A stretch of DNA of 64,000 bases. Source: DASQPR01 sp963724705. Lineage in GTDB: Bacteria; Actinomycetota; Actinomycetes; Mycobacteriales; Micromonosporaceae. The position numbers and the translations under genes were made by a program. Where the stretch lies: the NCBI GenBank assembly GCA_963724705.1, contig CAVRVS010000001.1, positions 62,001 through 126,000 on the forward strand. Reading direction: 5' to 3'. This document shows, in pieces, positions 34,327-42,141 of this stretch. Within the stretch, counting starts at the first letter, position 1, and each line of letters opens with the position of its first letter. The notes under the pieces were generated by a model. The model did not search any database, was not told where the DNA came from, and worked only from the letters and a program-made list of their open reading frames with translations.

Positions 34327-37019
34327 CGGCCATCCCCCATCGCGTAGGCGCCAGCCGAATTCAGCAACACGCGCATGTCGAGGCCCGCTCGTTGCAGCTC
34401 GACCGCTCGCCGTTCGCTGGGCCGTACGCCGGTCGGCACGGCGAGTCCGGTCGGACCAGGCGCGAAGATGCGCGAGCGAGCGAGCTGCGTGCCTTCGCCG
34501 AGTCCGTGCACCTCCATGATGCTGGAGACGTAGCGCTTCGGCCGCCGGCCGGGCAACTCCTCCATGTTGACGTACACCACGAAGTCGAGCGCATTGCCGA
34601 TGGTGAGGTAGGCGCCCTCGCGGCTCTTCGATGCGCCGTAGCGCAGCAGCAACTCGGCCAAGCGGTCGAATACACCGTGCTCATCGCGCGAGTGGATCGT
34701 GCACAGTGAGCCGTACGTGGTGTTCATCGCGTCGAACATGGCGACGATCTCCTCGGCGCGCACCTCACCGACGATGATGCGGTTGGTGGACAGTCGCAGC
34801 ATGTGCGGGAACAGATCGTCGATGGTGAGCTGACCTTCGGGTCGGCCGTCGATGCCCTTCTCGCCGAAGCCTTCACGCTCTTCGAAGCAGACGGCCCACG
34901 GGTGCCGGCCGGTGCTGTCGAGACCGAGTTCGCCGACGGTCTCCATGACCGCGAACCACTCCTCGCGCGGGATCTCGTCGGCAATCGCGCGGAGGAGCGT
35001 CGTCTTCCCGGAGTTCGCCCGGCCGGCGATCATGATGTTCATGTGCGCCGCGATCGCCGCTTCGAGGAATGCCTTGACGGTCGGCGTGATGGCCTCCATC
35101 TGCACCATGTCGTCGAGCGACACGTCCTTGATGCGATGCCGGCGGATGACGACGACCGGTCGGGACGTGACCATGTAGATCACCGTGAGTCGGGCGCCGT
35201 CGGGCAGCCGCAGATGGAGGATTGGCTTGGCACTCGACAGCGAACGCTCGGTCTTGCCGCCGCGTTCGGCCAGCCGCTGCAACAGGCTGATGAGTTCCTC
35301 GTCGCTCGCCGCGGCGGTGAACGTCGTCTCATCGATGACACCGTTGGCGTACACGACCCGGACACGGGTGCCGAGCACCATGATGTTCTCGACGTCGGGG
35401 TCATCGATGAGCGGCTGCAACCGCCCGAGACCGGTGAGGTAGGCGTTCACTGCTTCGCTGAGCGCGCGCTCGTAACCAGGCCAGGTCACCGGGCCGGTCT
35501 CGCCGGACCGTACCCGCGTGTCGACGTTGCGGCGAACGACGGCGTCGGTCAGCTCTCGGGTGATCGCCCGACGATGGTCATTCGTCACTGAAGTCTCGCC
35601 GCGTAGGGCCTCGATGACGAGCCGGCTCACCTCGGCCTGGAGGACGCTGACGAGGTCATAATCGATCTGGATCGCCGGATCCGGCGCCGCTGGCGGCAGA
35701 CCAGCCGGGATCGTGGTGATCGGCGAAAAGTCGATCCGCAGACTCGGCCGGCCGGCCGACGCGCCGTTCACAGCCGCGATCCCGTTGCCACGGCCGCCGT
35801 CGACATGATCGCCGCCGATCGGCGCGCCGTTGACGGGCTGACCGTTGGCATGGCCATTCGCTGTCTCGTGGGTGCCGACGGCAGAGCGCAATTCAGCCAC
35901 GCCGGTGCGACCGGGATCGGCCGTTCGCAGGTGGGTCTGCTCCCAGCGACGTTGGGCGTCCTCATCCGCGCCGTACACACGCGGCGACAGTGGATCGTCC
36001 GGGTCGGCCGCCCGCAGCGCGAGCGGTCGGTCGCCGTCCCGCGCCGCGCTGTACTCGCGACGCTCGGTTGCTGCGGGCGGTGGAGGTGGCCCATCAGCCG
36101 GGCCAGCGGGGAGCTCCGGGCCGGGCCGGAGTCGGGGATCCACCATGGCGACGCCGTCCGGGGCAGCCACCGAAACGGCCGCGACCGATCCGCTGCCGGC
36201 AATCGATGTCGCCTCCGGCGGTGGTGCGTGGCGCGACGTCACATGCCCGGGCGGGCTGAACGCCACGCCGTCGCTCGTGGATGCCGGCCCGGCTTCGAGT
36301 GCCGCCGCGGCTGACAACCCCATCGAGGGTGAGGACCTCGCAGCGGCCGCGCCGAAGGTTGCGACGCCGAACGGTGCCGGCGACGCGAATGCGGATCGCG
36401 GCGGCGCCGGGATCGGCGGCGGCTCGGAGATCGGTTGCTGCGCTGGGGCATCGGACGGCTCGCTCCACGGCGCGGCGGCAGGTGCGCTCGACACCGGGAC
36501 GATCGGCGCGGCCACCGTCGCTGTGTCGGTCAACGCCAGCTGGTACGGGCGACCGATCGCGCCCGCGTCATCGCCATGCCCGGGCGCATCGGCGCTGGAT
36601 GCCGCGTTCCGGCGTTGCTCGGGGATACCACCGGCTTCCGTGAGGGGAACGCCGGGTCGTGGCGTGAACATCGACACCGGCTCGGGCTCGGGGTGCAGGT
36701 GACGGCCGCCGGAGCGCTGACCGCTGCCCGCGTCCGGTCCGAGCACGACCTCCCGACCGCTCGCCGTTGCGTCGTTGCCGTACGCGGCGTAGCCCGGTTG
36801 CGCCGGCGAGCCGAAGTAACCGGCATGTCCGGCGAACCCGTCCGGCTCCTGGCCGCCGGGCCCCTCCGGTCGGGAGACGAACGCATCATCGGGCAGATCC
36901 GGGGGGAACGCCACCGATCCCGTCGGGACGATCGGGTATTCGGCCGTGGCCGAGCCGTTGGGGTGATGGTTCAGCGGCGGCGGCGTCCACGGCGACTCGT
37001 ACGGCTGCTCGTCCGTCAT
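34323..37019 (-). CDS. tadA: Tad/CpaF secretion ATPase with a very long N-terminal extension
   Basis: 898 aa, roughly twice the usual TadA length. The ATPase occupies about residues 445-898: N-terminal domain (VSVLQAEVSRLVIEALRG), IDDPDVENIMVLGTRVRVVYANG, Walker A AGRANSGKTTLLRAI near residue 660, Asp box FAVMETVGELGLDS, Walker B RLSTNRIIVGEVRAEEIVAMFDAM and the TIHSRDE histidine box. The first ~440 residues are Pro/Ala/Gly-rich with no fold recognised, though the reading is continuous and third-position GC is coding-like. Start ATG 37019 overlaps the TadZ stop (ATGA). Confidence 0.92.
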   Translation of the reverse strand: MTDEQPYESPWTPPPLNHHPNGSATAEYPIVPTGSVAFPPDLPDDAFVSRPEGPGGQEPDGFAGHAGYFGSPAQPGYAAYGNDATASGREVVLGPDAGSGQRSGGRHLHPEPEPVSMFTPRPGVPLTEAGGIPEQRRNAASSADAPGHGDDAGAIGRPYQLALTDTATVAAPIVPVSSAPAAAPWSEPSDAPAQQPISEPPPIPAPPRSAFASPAPFGVATFGAAAARSSPSMGLSAAAALEAGPASTSDGVAFSPPGHVTSRHAPPPEATSIAGSGSVAAVSVAAPDGVAMVDPRLRPGPELPAGPADGPPPPPAATERREYSAARDGDRPLALRAADPDDPLSPRVYGADEDAQRRWEQTHLRTADPGRTGVAELRSAVGTHETANGHANGQPVNGAPIGGDHVDGGRGNGIAAVNGASAGRPSLRIDFSPITTIPAGLPPAAPDPAIQIDYDLVSVLQAEVSRLVIEALRGETSVTNDHRRAITRELTDAVVRRNVDTRVRSGETGPVTWPGYERALSEAVNAYLTGLGRLQPLIDDPDVENIMVLGTRVRVVYANGVIDETTFTAAASDEELISLLQRLAERGGKTERSLSSAKPILHLRLPDGARLTVIYMVTSRPVVVIRRHRIKDVSLDDMVQMEAITPTVKAFLEAAIAAHMNIMIAGRANSGKTTLLRAIADEIPREEWFAVMETVGELGLDSTGRHPWAVCFEEREGFGEKGIDGRPEGQLTIDDLFPHMLRLSTNRIIVGEVRAEEIVAMFDAMNTTYGSLCTIHSRDEHGVFDRLAELLLRYGASKSREGAYLTIGNALDFVVYVNMEELPGRRPKRYVSSIMEVHGLGEGTQLARSRIFAPGPTGLAVPTGVRPSERRAVELQRAGLDMRVLLNSAGAYAMGDGR

Positions 37020-38035
37020 CGGCGCGCCATCCCTGGTGGAGCGTCCGCCTGGGTTGGCGGTGCCGCGCCAGCGACCGGATATCCGCCGTACGTCCCGGCG
37101 GGATACGTCACGCCCGGATGCGTCGCGCCGGGATGTGCCACGTCGGGATATGTCAGGTCGGGATATGTCACGTCGGCGACCGCGGGCTGCGCGGGCGGTG
37201 CCGATCGCGCGTCGGCGGCGGAATGCTGCGCGTGTGTGAGCTGCGCGGCCAGTGATTCGGCGGTCTTGCGAGCGGATCGCATCAGCGGCGAGTTGTCCAC
37301 GACTTTGCCGATCCCGTCGCTCAACGCAGCGGCTTCCTTTTCACGCCACGGAATCGTCGCGACCACCGGAGCACCGAGCGCACGACCGAGATCCGAGGTG
37401 CGGTATTCACCACCCTCGATCACGACCAGCCCGACCCGATCGGGATCGCCACCACCGGCGGCGAGTTCGCGCCGGAGCGTGGCGACGACCGGGGCGGTGC
37501 TCGAAGCCGAGCGCAATGACGATCTCACCGCCAGCAGCACCAGATCCGCCGAAGCCATCACGGTCAACGGCGGGTACGTGCTGATCAGCCGACCACAGTC
37601 GACGATCACGTCGAGCGGCTCTCGTTCCGTCCGGTCAGCGGCGTGCTGCCGGGACGATCGATCGCCGAGCGCGACGAGGAAGTCGGCCAGCCGTGGCCAG
37701 GACGGCGCGACGCCGGCCGATTCCACCGGATCGCTCACGCCGGGTATGAGCAGGCGAGTGATTGCAGGCGTGTGCGGTGCCTGCTTCTCCGGCGTCAGGT
37801 CGATGACCTGCGCGCCAAACTCGGCGTCGAGCGAGTCACGTCGGGCAGCCACCGCGAGGTAGGCGAGGCCGCGGTCGCCACTCAACTCGGCCCGTACGTA
37901 GCCCGCCATCACGTCGCCGCCGGCCGGGTCCGCCTCGACCAGGACCACCGACCGGGGCCAGGTCAACGCGAGCGCGAGACATGTCGTCGTCACGCCGGGC
38001 GAGCCCTTGGCCGACGCCACCGCGATGATCGCCAA
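37016..38035 (-). CDS. TadZ/CpaE-like ParA-family ATPase
   Basis: 339 aa. ParA/MinD-type fold with a deviant Walker A SAKGSPGVTTTCLALAL, then VVLVEADPAGGD (Walker A' Asp) and VIVDCGRLISTYPPL (Walker B). TadZ proteins set the polar position of the pilus machine; many have degenerate nucleotide sites like this. The start is TTG 38035, with GGGGAG 6 nt before it; a CTG 6 nt earlier would overlap the SAF-gene stop. The C-terminus carries five 15-bp repeats coding for TYPD/THPG-like units. Confidence 0.82.
   Translation of the reverse strand: MAIIAVASAKGSPGVTTTCLALALTWPRSVVLVEADPAGGDVMAGYVRAELSGDRGLAYLAVAARRDSLDAEFGAQVIDLTPEKQAPHTPAITRLLIPGVSDPVESAGVAPSWPRLADFLVALGDRSSRQHAADRTEREPLDVIVDCGRLISTYPPLTVMASADLVLLAVRSSLRSASSTAPVVATLRRELAAGGGDPDRVGLVVIEGGEYRTSDLGRALGAPVVATIPWREKEAAALSDGIGKVVDNSPLMRSARKTAESLAAQLTHAQHSAADARSAPPAQPAVADVTYPDLTYPDVAHPGATHPGVTYPAGTYGGYPVAGAAPPTQADAPPGMARR
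37099..37173 (-). repeat. five 15-bp tandem repeats in the tadZ-like gene
   Basis: Units 37099-37113, 37114-37128, 37129-37143, 37144-37158 and 37159-37173, differing by a few bases. They encode a Pro-rich tail of pentapeptides (TYPDL, TYPDV, AHPGA, THPGV, TYPAG). The unit length keeps the frame. Confidence 0.92.
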
Positions 38036-38037
38036 GA

Positions 38038-38712
38038 TCAGCTCCCCGGGACCAGCACGGCGACGATCCGGCCCGCATTGCCCATCGTTGCGATGGGCGA
38101 CACGTTGCCCGCGTCGACGATCACGTCCACGACCTGCGTGCCGTCGTCCGCCGCCTTCGCTACGTCGAGCACGGTCGCCGGCCACGTTGGCGCCGAATTG
38201 GGGTCGACGTTCGTGGCCGACGGGTCGGGCGTCTCGATCAGCGTGACCTTCTCGCCCGGCCGCAGTGTGCGGCTCGGTCGCTGGTTCGGCTTGAGCTGGA
38301 GACCGACCAAGGCCTGTCCGTCGGCCGGTGAACCGGCGTCGGTGAGTTCCTCCGGAGTCAGCAACGAACCCGGAACAAGCTGCACCTTCGCGTGTTTGCC
38401 GATGACCTCGCGCACCTCGTCGGCCGGAATCGGGTTGAGGCCGGCCGCCGACGTGATCTTCACGATCTGCAGGTCGTCCGCGGTGATCGACGCACCGATA
38501 GGCACCGGCTTGTACACCGCGATGTACGGGTGCGTCCCAGCTGCGGCGACCCCGACGAATCGCCACGCGCCCAGCGCGCCGAGCACAACGAGGATCACTC
38601 CGATGCTGACCATGGCCGGACTCCGTCGGCGCGGATTGCCGCGCCGTGGTGTGAAGAATCCGGCGGTCGGGGGTGAGCCTCCCGGAGCAGTCTTCGTCGT
38701 CGTCATCGCCAC
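38038..38712 (-). CDS. SAF-domain pilus protein (CpaB/RcpC-like)
   Basis: 224 aa; first gene of the Tad operon. One N-terminal helix (MVSIGVILVVLGALGAWRFVGV), then an SAF domain (YKPVPIGASITADDLQIVKI ... GSLLTPEEL) and a second beta domain with DVIVDAGNVSPIATMGNAGRIVAVLVPG. Proteins of the CpaB/RcpC group sit outside the membrane and may touch the wall. Start GTG 38712 or, 6 nt later, ATG 38706; neither has a strong ribosome-binding sequence. Confidence 0.82.
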   Translation of the reverse strand: MAMTTTKTAPGGSPPTAGFFTPRRGNPRRRSPAMVSIGVILVVLGALGAWRFVGVAAAGTHPYIAVYKPVPIGASITADDLQIVKITSAAGLNPIPADEVREVIGKHAKVQLVPGSLLTPEELTDAGSPADGQALVGLQLKPNQRPSRTLRPGEKVTLIETPDPSATNVDPNSAPTWPATVLDVAKAADDGTQVVDVIVDAGNVSPIATMGNAGRIVAVLVPGS

Positions 38713-39044
38713 GTGACCACCGCCCGAACTTCATCGCCGACATGACCGTCCTTGGCCCAGCCGCCTACCACGGCGTTGGACCGTCTGCTGTGGCATCGAT
38801 TTCGGCGACCCGCGAAGTCGGCGCCGGCCGGCGGTGCGGACGCGGTCGCACGGTGGACCGTCACGCTGCGACGCCGCATCAGCGCCTCCCCGTTTCGTGC
38901 GGCGAGTTCGCGCGGACCACCATGGTCGACACGCCCGGCCGCGCTCCCCCGGCCACCCGATCAGCGGCCGAGCGGCGCGACCGGTCGGTGGCCGCACCGG
39001 CATCGTGTCGCGGATCAAGTGACGTCCGTGCATATGACTTGGGC

Positions 39045-39075
39045 AGCATAGTTCGGGTCGCCAACCGCATGTCAA
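39045..39075 (-). promoter_or_regulatory. probable promoter of the Tad operon
   Basis: On the minus strand TTGACA (39075-39070) is followed after 19 bp by TATGCT (39050-39045). The -35 hexamer is a perfect consensus and overlaps AATCGATT (39073-39080), an 8-bp palindrome. A start near 39038 would leave a leader of about 325 nt before the SAF gene. The rest of 38713-39140 has no credible gene. Confidence 0.5.
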
Positions 39076-39140
39076 TCGATTCCGACAGTTGTTCATCCAC
39101 TGTGATGTGTGCTCCGACGGCAACGTCGGAGGATCCGGTG

Positions 39141-40295
39141 CTACTCACCTTCGGTAGTCTTTGCGCTACCTGTCGTTGCAGTCCGTTGTGGACGATGGCT
39201 GCTCGGACCGGCGTCGGTGGCCAATCGCCGCATTCGACCGAACGTGGCCCTCGAATGGGTGACCGGGAGATCGGCGATGCCATTCCCGGCGGCGCCCACA
39301 GTAGTCGTCGCACCGATCGGGCGGGGGGCACTGACCGGCTCCGGCAACGCGGTAACCCAGATCGGATGCAGGCCAACGGCGATCGGAACGGTCGGAAATC
39401 CGGCCGTCGGTCGATCCGCCCACGGCGGGAGCCCGGATTCGGGTGTTTCGATCCCGCCGATGGCAGCGGCCAAACTGGGGTCGCCCGCGCTGTCGGCCGC
39501 GGTCGCATCGGGCGGGCGCCTGACGATCTCGTCATTGTCGCCGGCGAACAGATCGCCGAACAGGTCCACAATGGAGAATGACGCCGCCACGTTGGGTTGG
39601 CCGCAGACGTGGCCCGCGACCGTCGTGAGCGTCCCGGCCTCACCCGCGCCCGACGAGCGGCATTCGTGCGTCAGGTCGGCGAGCCGGTCGCGCATCCGGA
39701 CGCCGAGCGGATCGTCCGGGCCGTACGTACTGCGAACAAGCTCGCCGGTGCGGTGCAGAATCTGGCGGCCGGTAAGACACTCCCCCGACGCGTGCAGCGT
39801 GACAGCGAAGTCGCCATGCGCGGCCAGCGTCCGGCGATCGGTGGCGCCGAAACGCGCGAGCAGCTGGCGCGCGAGATCGCGTCCGACCGGCACCGCCGCG
39901 GCCGGATCGCCCGTCGTACGAAGCAGATATGCGTGTATCGCCGCCGTCCGCAACCGGAGATCGGAGCCTGGCTTGGCAGCCTCGCAAGCCGTTTGGTAGG
40001 CCGACGCCGCGTAGGCGAGCCCATCCCGGGCACACCCCGTGGTCGCCAGCACGCGCGCGTAGAGACTCGCCGCCTCGGCGAAGTCCAACACGACGTCCGC
40101 ATCGAACGAGCCCACCGCATCGAGCGGGACACCAACGGTCGCAGCGACAGGCGCGGCAGCGAGGACGGCGCTCAGCGTTGCTCGGGCCGCGGCGAGATCA
40201 CCGTCGCGGACCGCGATCGTCGCGGCGTTTGTCGCCGTTGCGATTGCCGACCCGTCACGCATGAGGCCAATGTAGACGTCCGCCGGCACAGGCAT
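39141..40295 (-). CDS. tetratricopeptide-repeat-like cytoplasmic protein
   Basis: 384 aa. Residues 15-200 are helical with Ala-rich TPR-type pairs (AATIAVRDGDLAAARATLSAVLAAAP, AEAASLYARVLATTGCARDGLAYAASAY, DLARQLLARFGATDRRTLAAHGDFAVTL), similar to the NB-ARC-associated TPR/Kinesin-light-chain type. The C-terminal 180 residues are Pro/Gly/Thr-rich and probably disordered. It sits just upstream of the Tad promoter on the same strand; a link to the pilus is possible but unproven. Confidence 0.65.
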   Translation of the reverse strand: MPVPADVYIGLMRDGSAIATATNAATIAVRDGDLAAARATLSAVLAAAPVAATVGVPLDAVGSFDADVVLDFAEAASLYARVLATTGCARDGLAYAASAYQTACEAAKPGSDLRLRTAAIHAYLLRTTGDPAAAVPVGRDLARQLLARFGATDRRTLAAHGDFAVTLHASGECLTGRQILHRTGELVRSTYGPDDPLGVRMRDRLADLTHECRSSGAGEAGTLTTVAGHVCGQPNVAASFSIVDLFGDLFAGDNDEIVRRPPDATAADSAGDPSLAAAIGGIETPESGLPPWADRPTAGFPTVPIAVGLHPIWVTALPEPVSAPRPIGATTTVGAAGNGIADLPVTHSRATFGRMRRLATDAGPSSHRPQRTATTGSAKTTEGE

Positions 40296-40381
40296 CAGGG
40301 GCTGTGGATAACGTCAAGATCACCCCACCAAACCAGCTCACTCCGGGCCGCGCCAGCGGTCGGTGCCGATACGCTGTGGCC

Positions 40382-41959
40382 GTGACCGATCCCCAGCTCG
40401 CCGCGGCCGAGCAGGCCTACCTCGAGGCGCGTGACCGGCACGACCACGCCGTCATCGCCGCGGCACGCGGCGAGGTCCAGCCGAGCGTCCGTGCGGAAGC
40501 CGCGGCCGCGACGACCGAGGCTCTCGCGGCGCTGGCGGCTGTGATCCCCGATCCGACCTGGTCCTCGGACGACCAGCGCGCGCATCGTGTGATGGCGCGC
40601 TGGGCCGCCCGGACGCTGCAGGACGGCGGGATCGGCGACGAGCACCACCACGGCTACGACACCGCCGAAAGTTGGGGGGTCACCGCCGATCGAGGCTTCG
40701 CTGCGCTGTCGGCCCGCATCGACGACGAATACGCACGAGCGCAGGAGGCGGTGGACATCGGCACGGTCACGGTGACCCGTCTCGACGTCCTCGACCGGCT
40801 CGGCGTCGAGCCGAATCCGGACCGCCGCCACCGGCTCTTTTACGCGCTCGAACCGGTGTGGCAGACGATCGACGCTGACGGTGGCGTGGCAAGTCCGTAC
40901 CAACGAATGCTGCCGCTCAGCATGGACCGCTGGGCGCGGGAGGGTTCGCCGGTGGACCGCAGCGCCGCAGCCCTGGGTTTGACCGGTGCCGACGTTGAGG
41001 CGCATCTCATCGCGGTCCTGGAGACGTGGCGCGACGCCGTCGGCGCCGGAAACGCTCGCGTGGAACCGTGGGATTGGTGGTATGAGATCGGTGCGGCTTC
41101 GCGCGCGCTGCGCGCCGCCGCCCCCGTCGACCGCATCCGCGAGCTGAGCATCAACTACCACGCTTCGCTCGGTGCCGACCCCCGCGCGCTCGGCGTCGGC
41201 TTCGACCTGTTCCCGCGGATCGATCGGCCCCCCGTGCCCGTCGCCTACACGGAGTTCGGCGGTCGCCCCCGCGCACTGGCCGACGGGCGACGCAGGCCGG
41301 CGCGCGCCTGGGTGATGGCTACGTATACGACCGGCGGGCTCGGTGAACTGACGGAGCTCATGCACGAGTCCGGCCACGCGATCCACCTCGCGGCAATCGA
41401 CACGCGGCCGGCGTTCGCGGATTGGCCGGACGGCGACGCATTCACCGAGGCGTTAGCCGAACTGACCGCGCTCGACACGGCCGAGCCGTCGTGGCAGCGG
41501 CGTTGGCTGGGCGTGTCCGTGCCGGAGTCGGAGTCACTGCGCGGCCGGTACGCCGATGTCATGTTGGACGTGTGCTGGGCGCTGTTCGAGATCCGGCTGC
41601 ACGCCGACCCGGAACAGGATCCGAGCGACGTGTGGGCCGACCTGACATCGACCTACCTCGGCATCGAACCCCATCCTGAGCTGTCCTGGTGGGCGATGCG
41701 AGGCCAGCTCGTCCAGGAGCCCGGCTACATGGTCAATTACGCTCTCGCTGCAATCATCGCGGCTGACCTCCGCGTCGCCATCCGCGCCGCCCGAGGTGAC
41801 TGGTCGAGCGGGGATCCTGGTTGGTACGAGTGGGTCTCGGCGCGCATCTACCGATGGGGACTGGAACGGTCCGGTCGCGATGTGCTCGTCGACATGTTGG
41901 GCCGGACTCCGACGGCCGACGCGCTCGCTACCGAAATCGGACGGGCCCGCGCGCATTGA
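40382..41959 (+). CDS. M3-like zinc metallopeptidase
   Basis: 525 aa. The zinc site LMHESGHAIHLAAI (HExxH, third ligand Glu in DAFTEALAELTALD about 25 residues on) fits oligopeptidase families M3/M32-like. No signal peptide, so cytoplasmic peptide turnover. I place the start at GTG 40382 (VTDPQLAAAEQAYLEARD); a frame from ATG 40304 exists, but its 26 extra residues look non-coding, and CGATACGCT just upstream of 40382 resembles a -10 box, which would make the mRNA nearly leaderless. Confidence 0.8.
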   Translation: MTDPQLAAAEQAYLEARDRHDHAVIAAARGEVQPSVRAEAAAATTEALAALAAVIPDPTWSSDDQRAHRVMARWAARTLQDGGIGDEHHHGYDTAESWGVTADRGFAALSARIDDEYARAQEAVDIGTVTVTRLDVLDRLGVEPNPDRRHRLFYALEPVWQTIDADGGVASPYQRMLPLSMDRWAREGSPVDRSAAALGLTGADVEAHLIAVLETWRDAVGAGNARVEPWDWWYEIGAASRALRAAAPVDRIRELSINYHASLGADPRALGVGFDLFPRIDRPPVPVAYTEFGGRPRALADGRRRPARAWVMATYTTGGLGELTELMHESGHAIHLAAIDTRPAFADWPDGDAFTEALAELTALDTAEPSWQRRWLGVSVPESESLRGRYADVMLDVCWALFEIRLHADPEQDPSDVWADLTSTYLGIEPHPELSWWAMRGQLVQEPGYMVNYALAAIIAADLRVAIRAARGDWSSGDPGWYEWVSARIYRWGLERSGRDVLVDMLGRTPTADALATEIGRARAH

Positions 41960-42035
41960 GGCAGTGACTTGCGTCGATCGCGCCATCGACTCAAGCGAGC
42001 GCCTCATATTGACACACATCAGCGCCCGCTAGCCA

Positions 42036-42065
42036 TTGACATCGCCAAATGTGACGCGTTAGCGT
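42036..42065 (+). promoter_or_regulatory. promoter of the chitinase gene
   Basis: TTGACA (42036-42041), 18-bp spacer, TAGCGT (42060-42065), matching the actinobacterial vegetative pattern. Transcription should begin near 42072, about 70 nt before the chitinase ATG. Confidence 0.6.
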
Positions 42066-42077
42066 GCGGCCGAACAC

Positions 42078-42095
42078 TTAGGAAACTTTCTTTTT
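42078..42095 (+). promoter_or_regulatory. candidate operator (GGAAACTTTC box) at the chitinase promoter
   Basis: TTAGGAAACTTTCTTTTT is an AT-rich island with a GAAA-C-TTTC dyad just downstream of the predicted start point. GAAA/TTTC dyads upstream of glycoside hydrolase genes are, from memory, frequent in actinobacteria; a repressor bound here would block transcription. No regulator gene for it is seen nearby. Confidence 0.45.
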
Positions 42096-42141
42096 AGTGG
42101 TGCCGTACCCGTCCATGTCGTGTCTGGTCCCGGAGGTCCAC

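Noticed and set aside
37016..38743. long minus-strand frame reading through the SAF gene region into tadZ
   Set aside because: Upstream of 38041 it is the shadow of the SAF-domain gene; the ParA fold begins only at LAIIAVASAKG.
38731..39123. minus-strand frame of about 130 codons upstream of the Tad operon
   Set aside because: Arg/Cys-rich, no ribosome site, no recognisable motif; the region fits a promoter and leader better.
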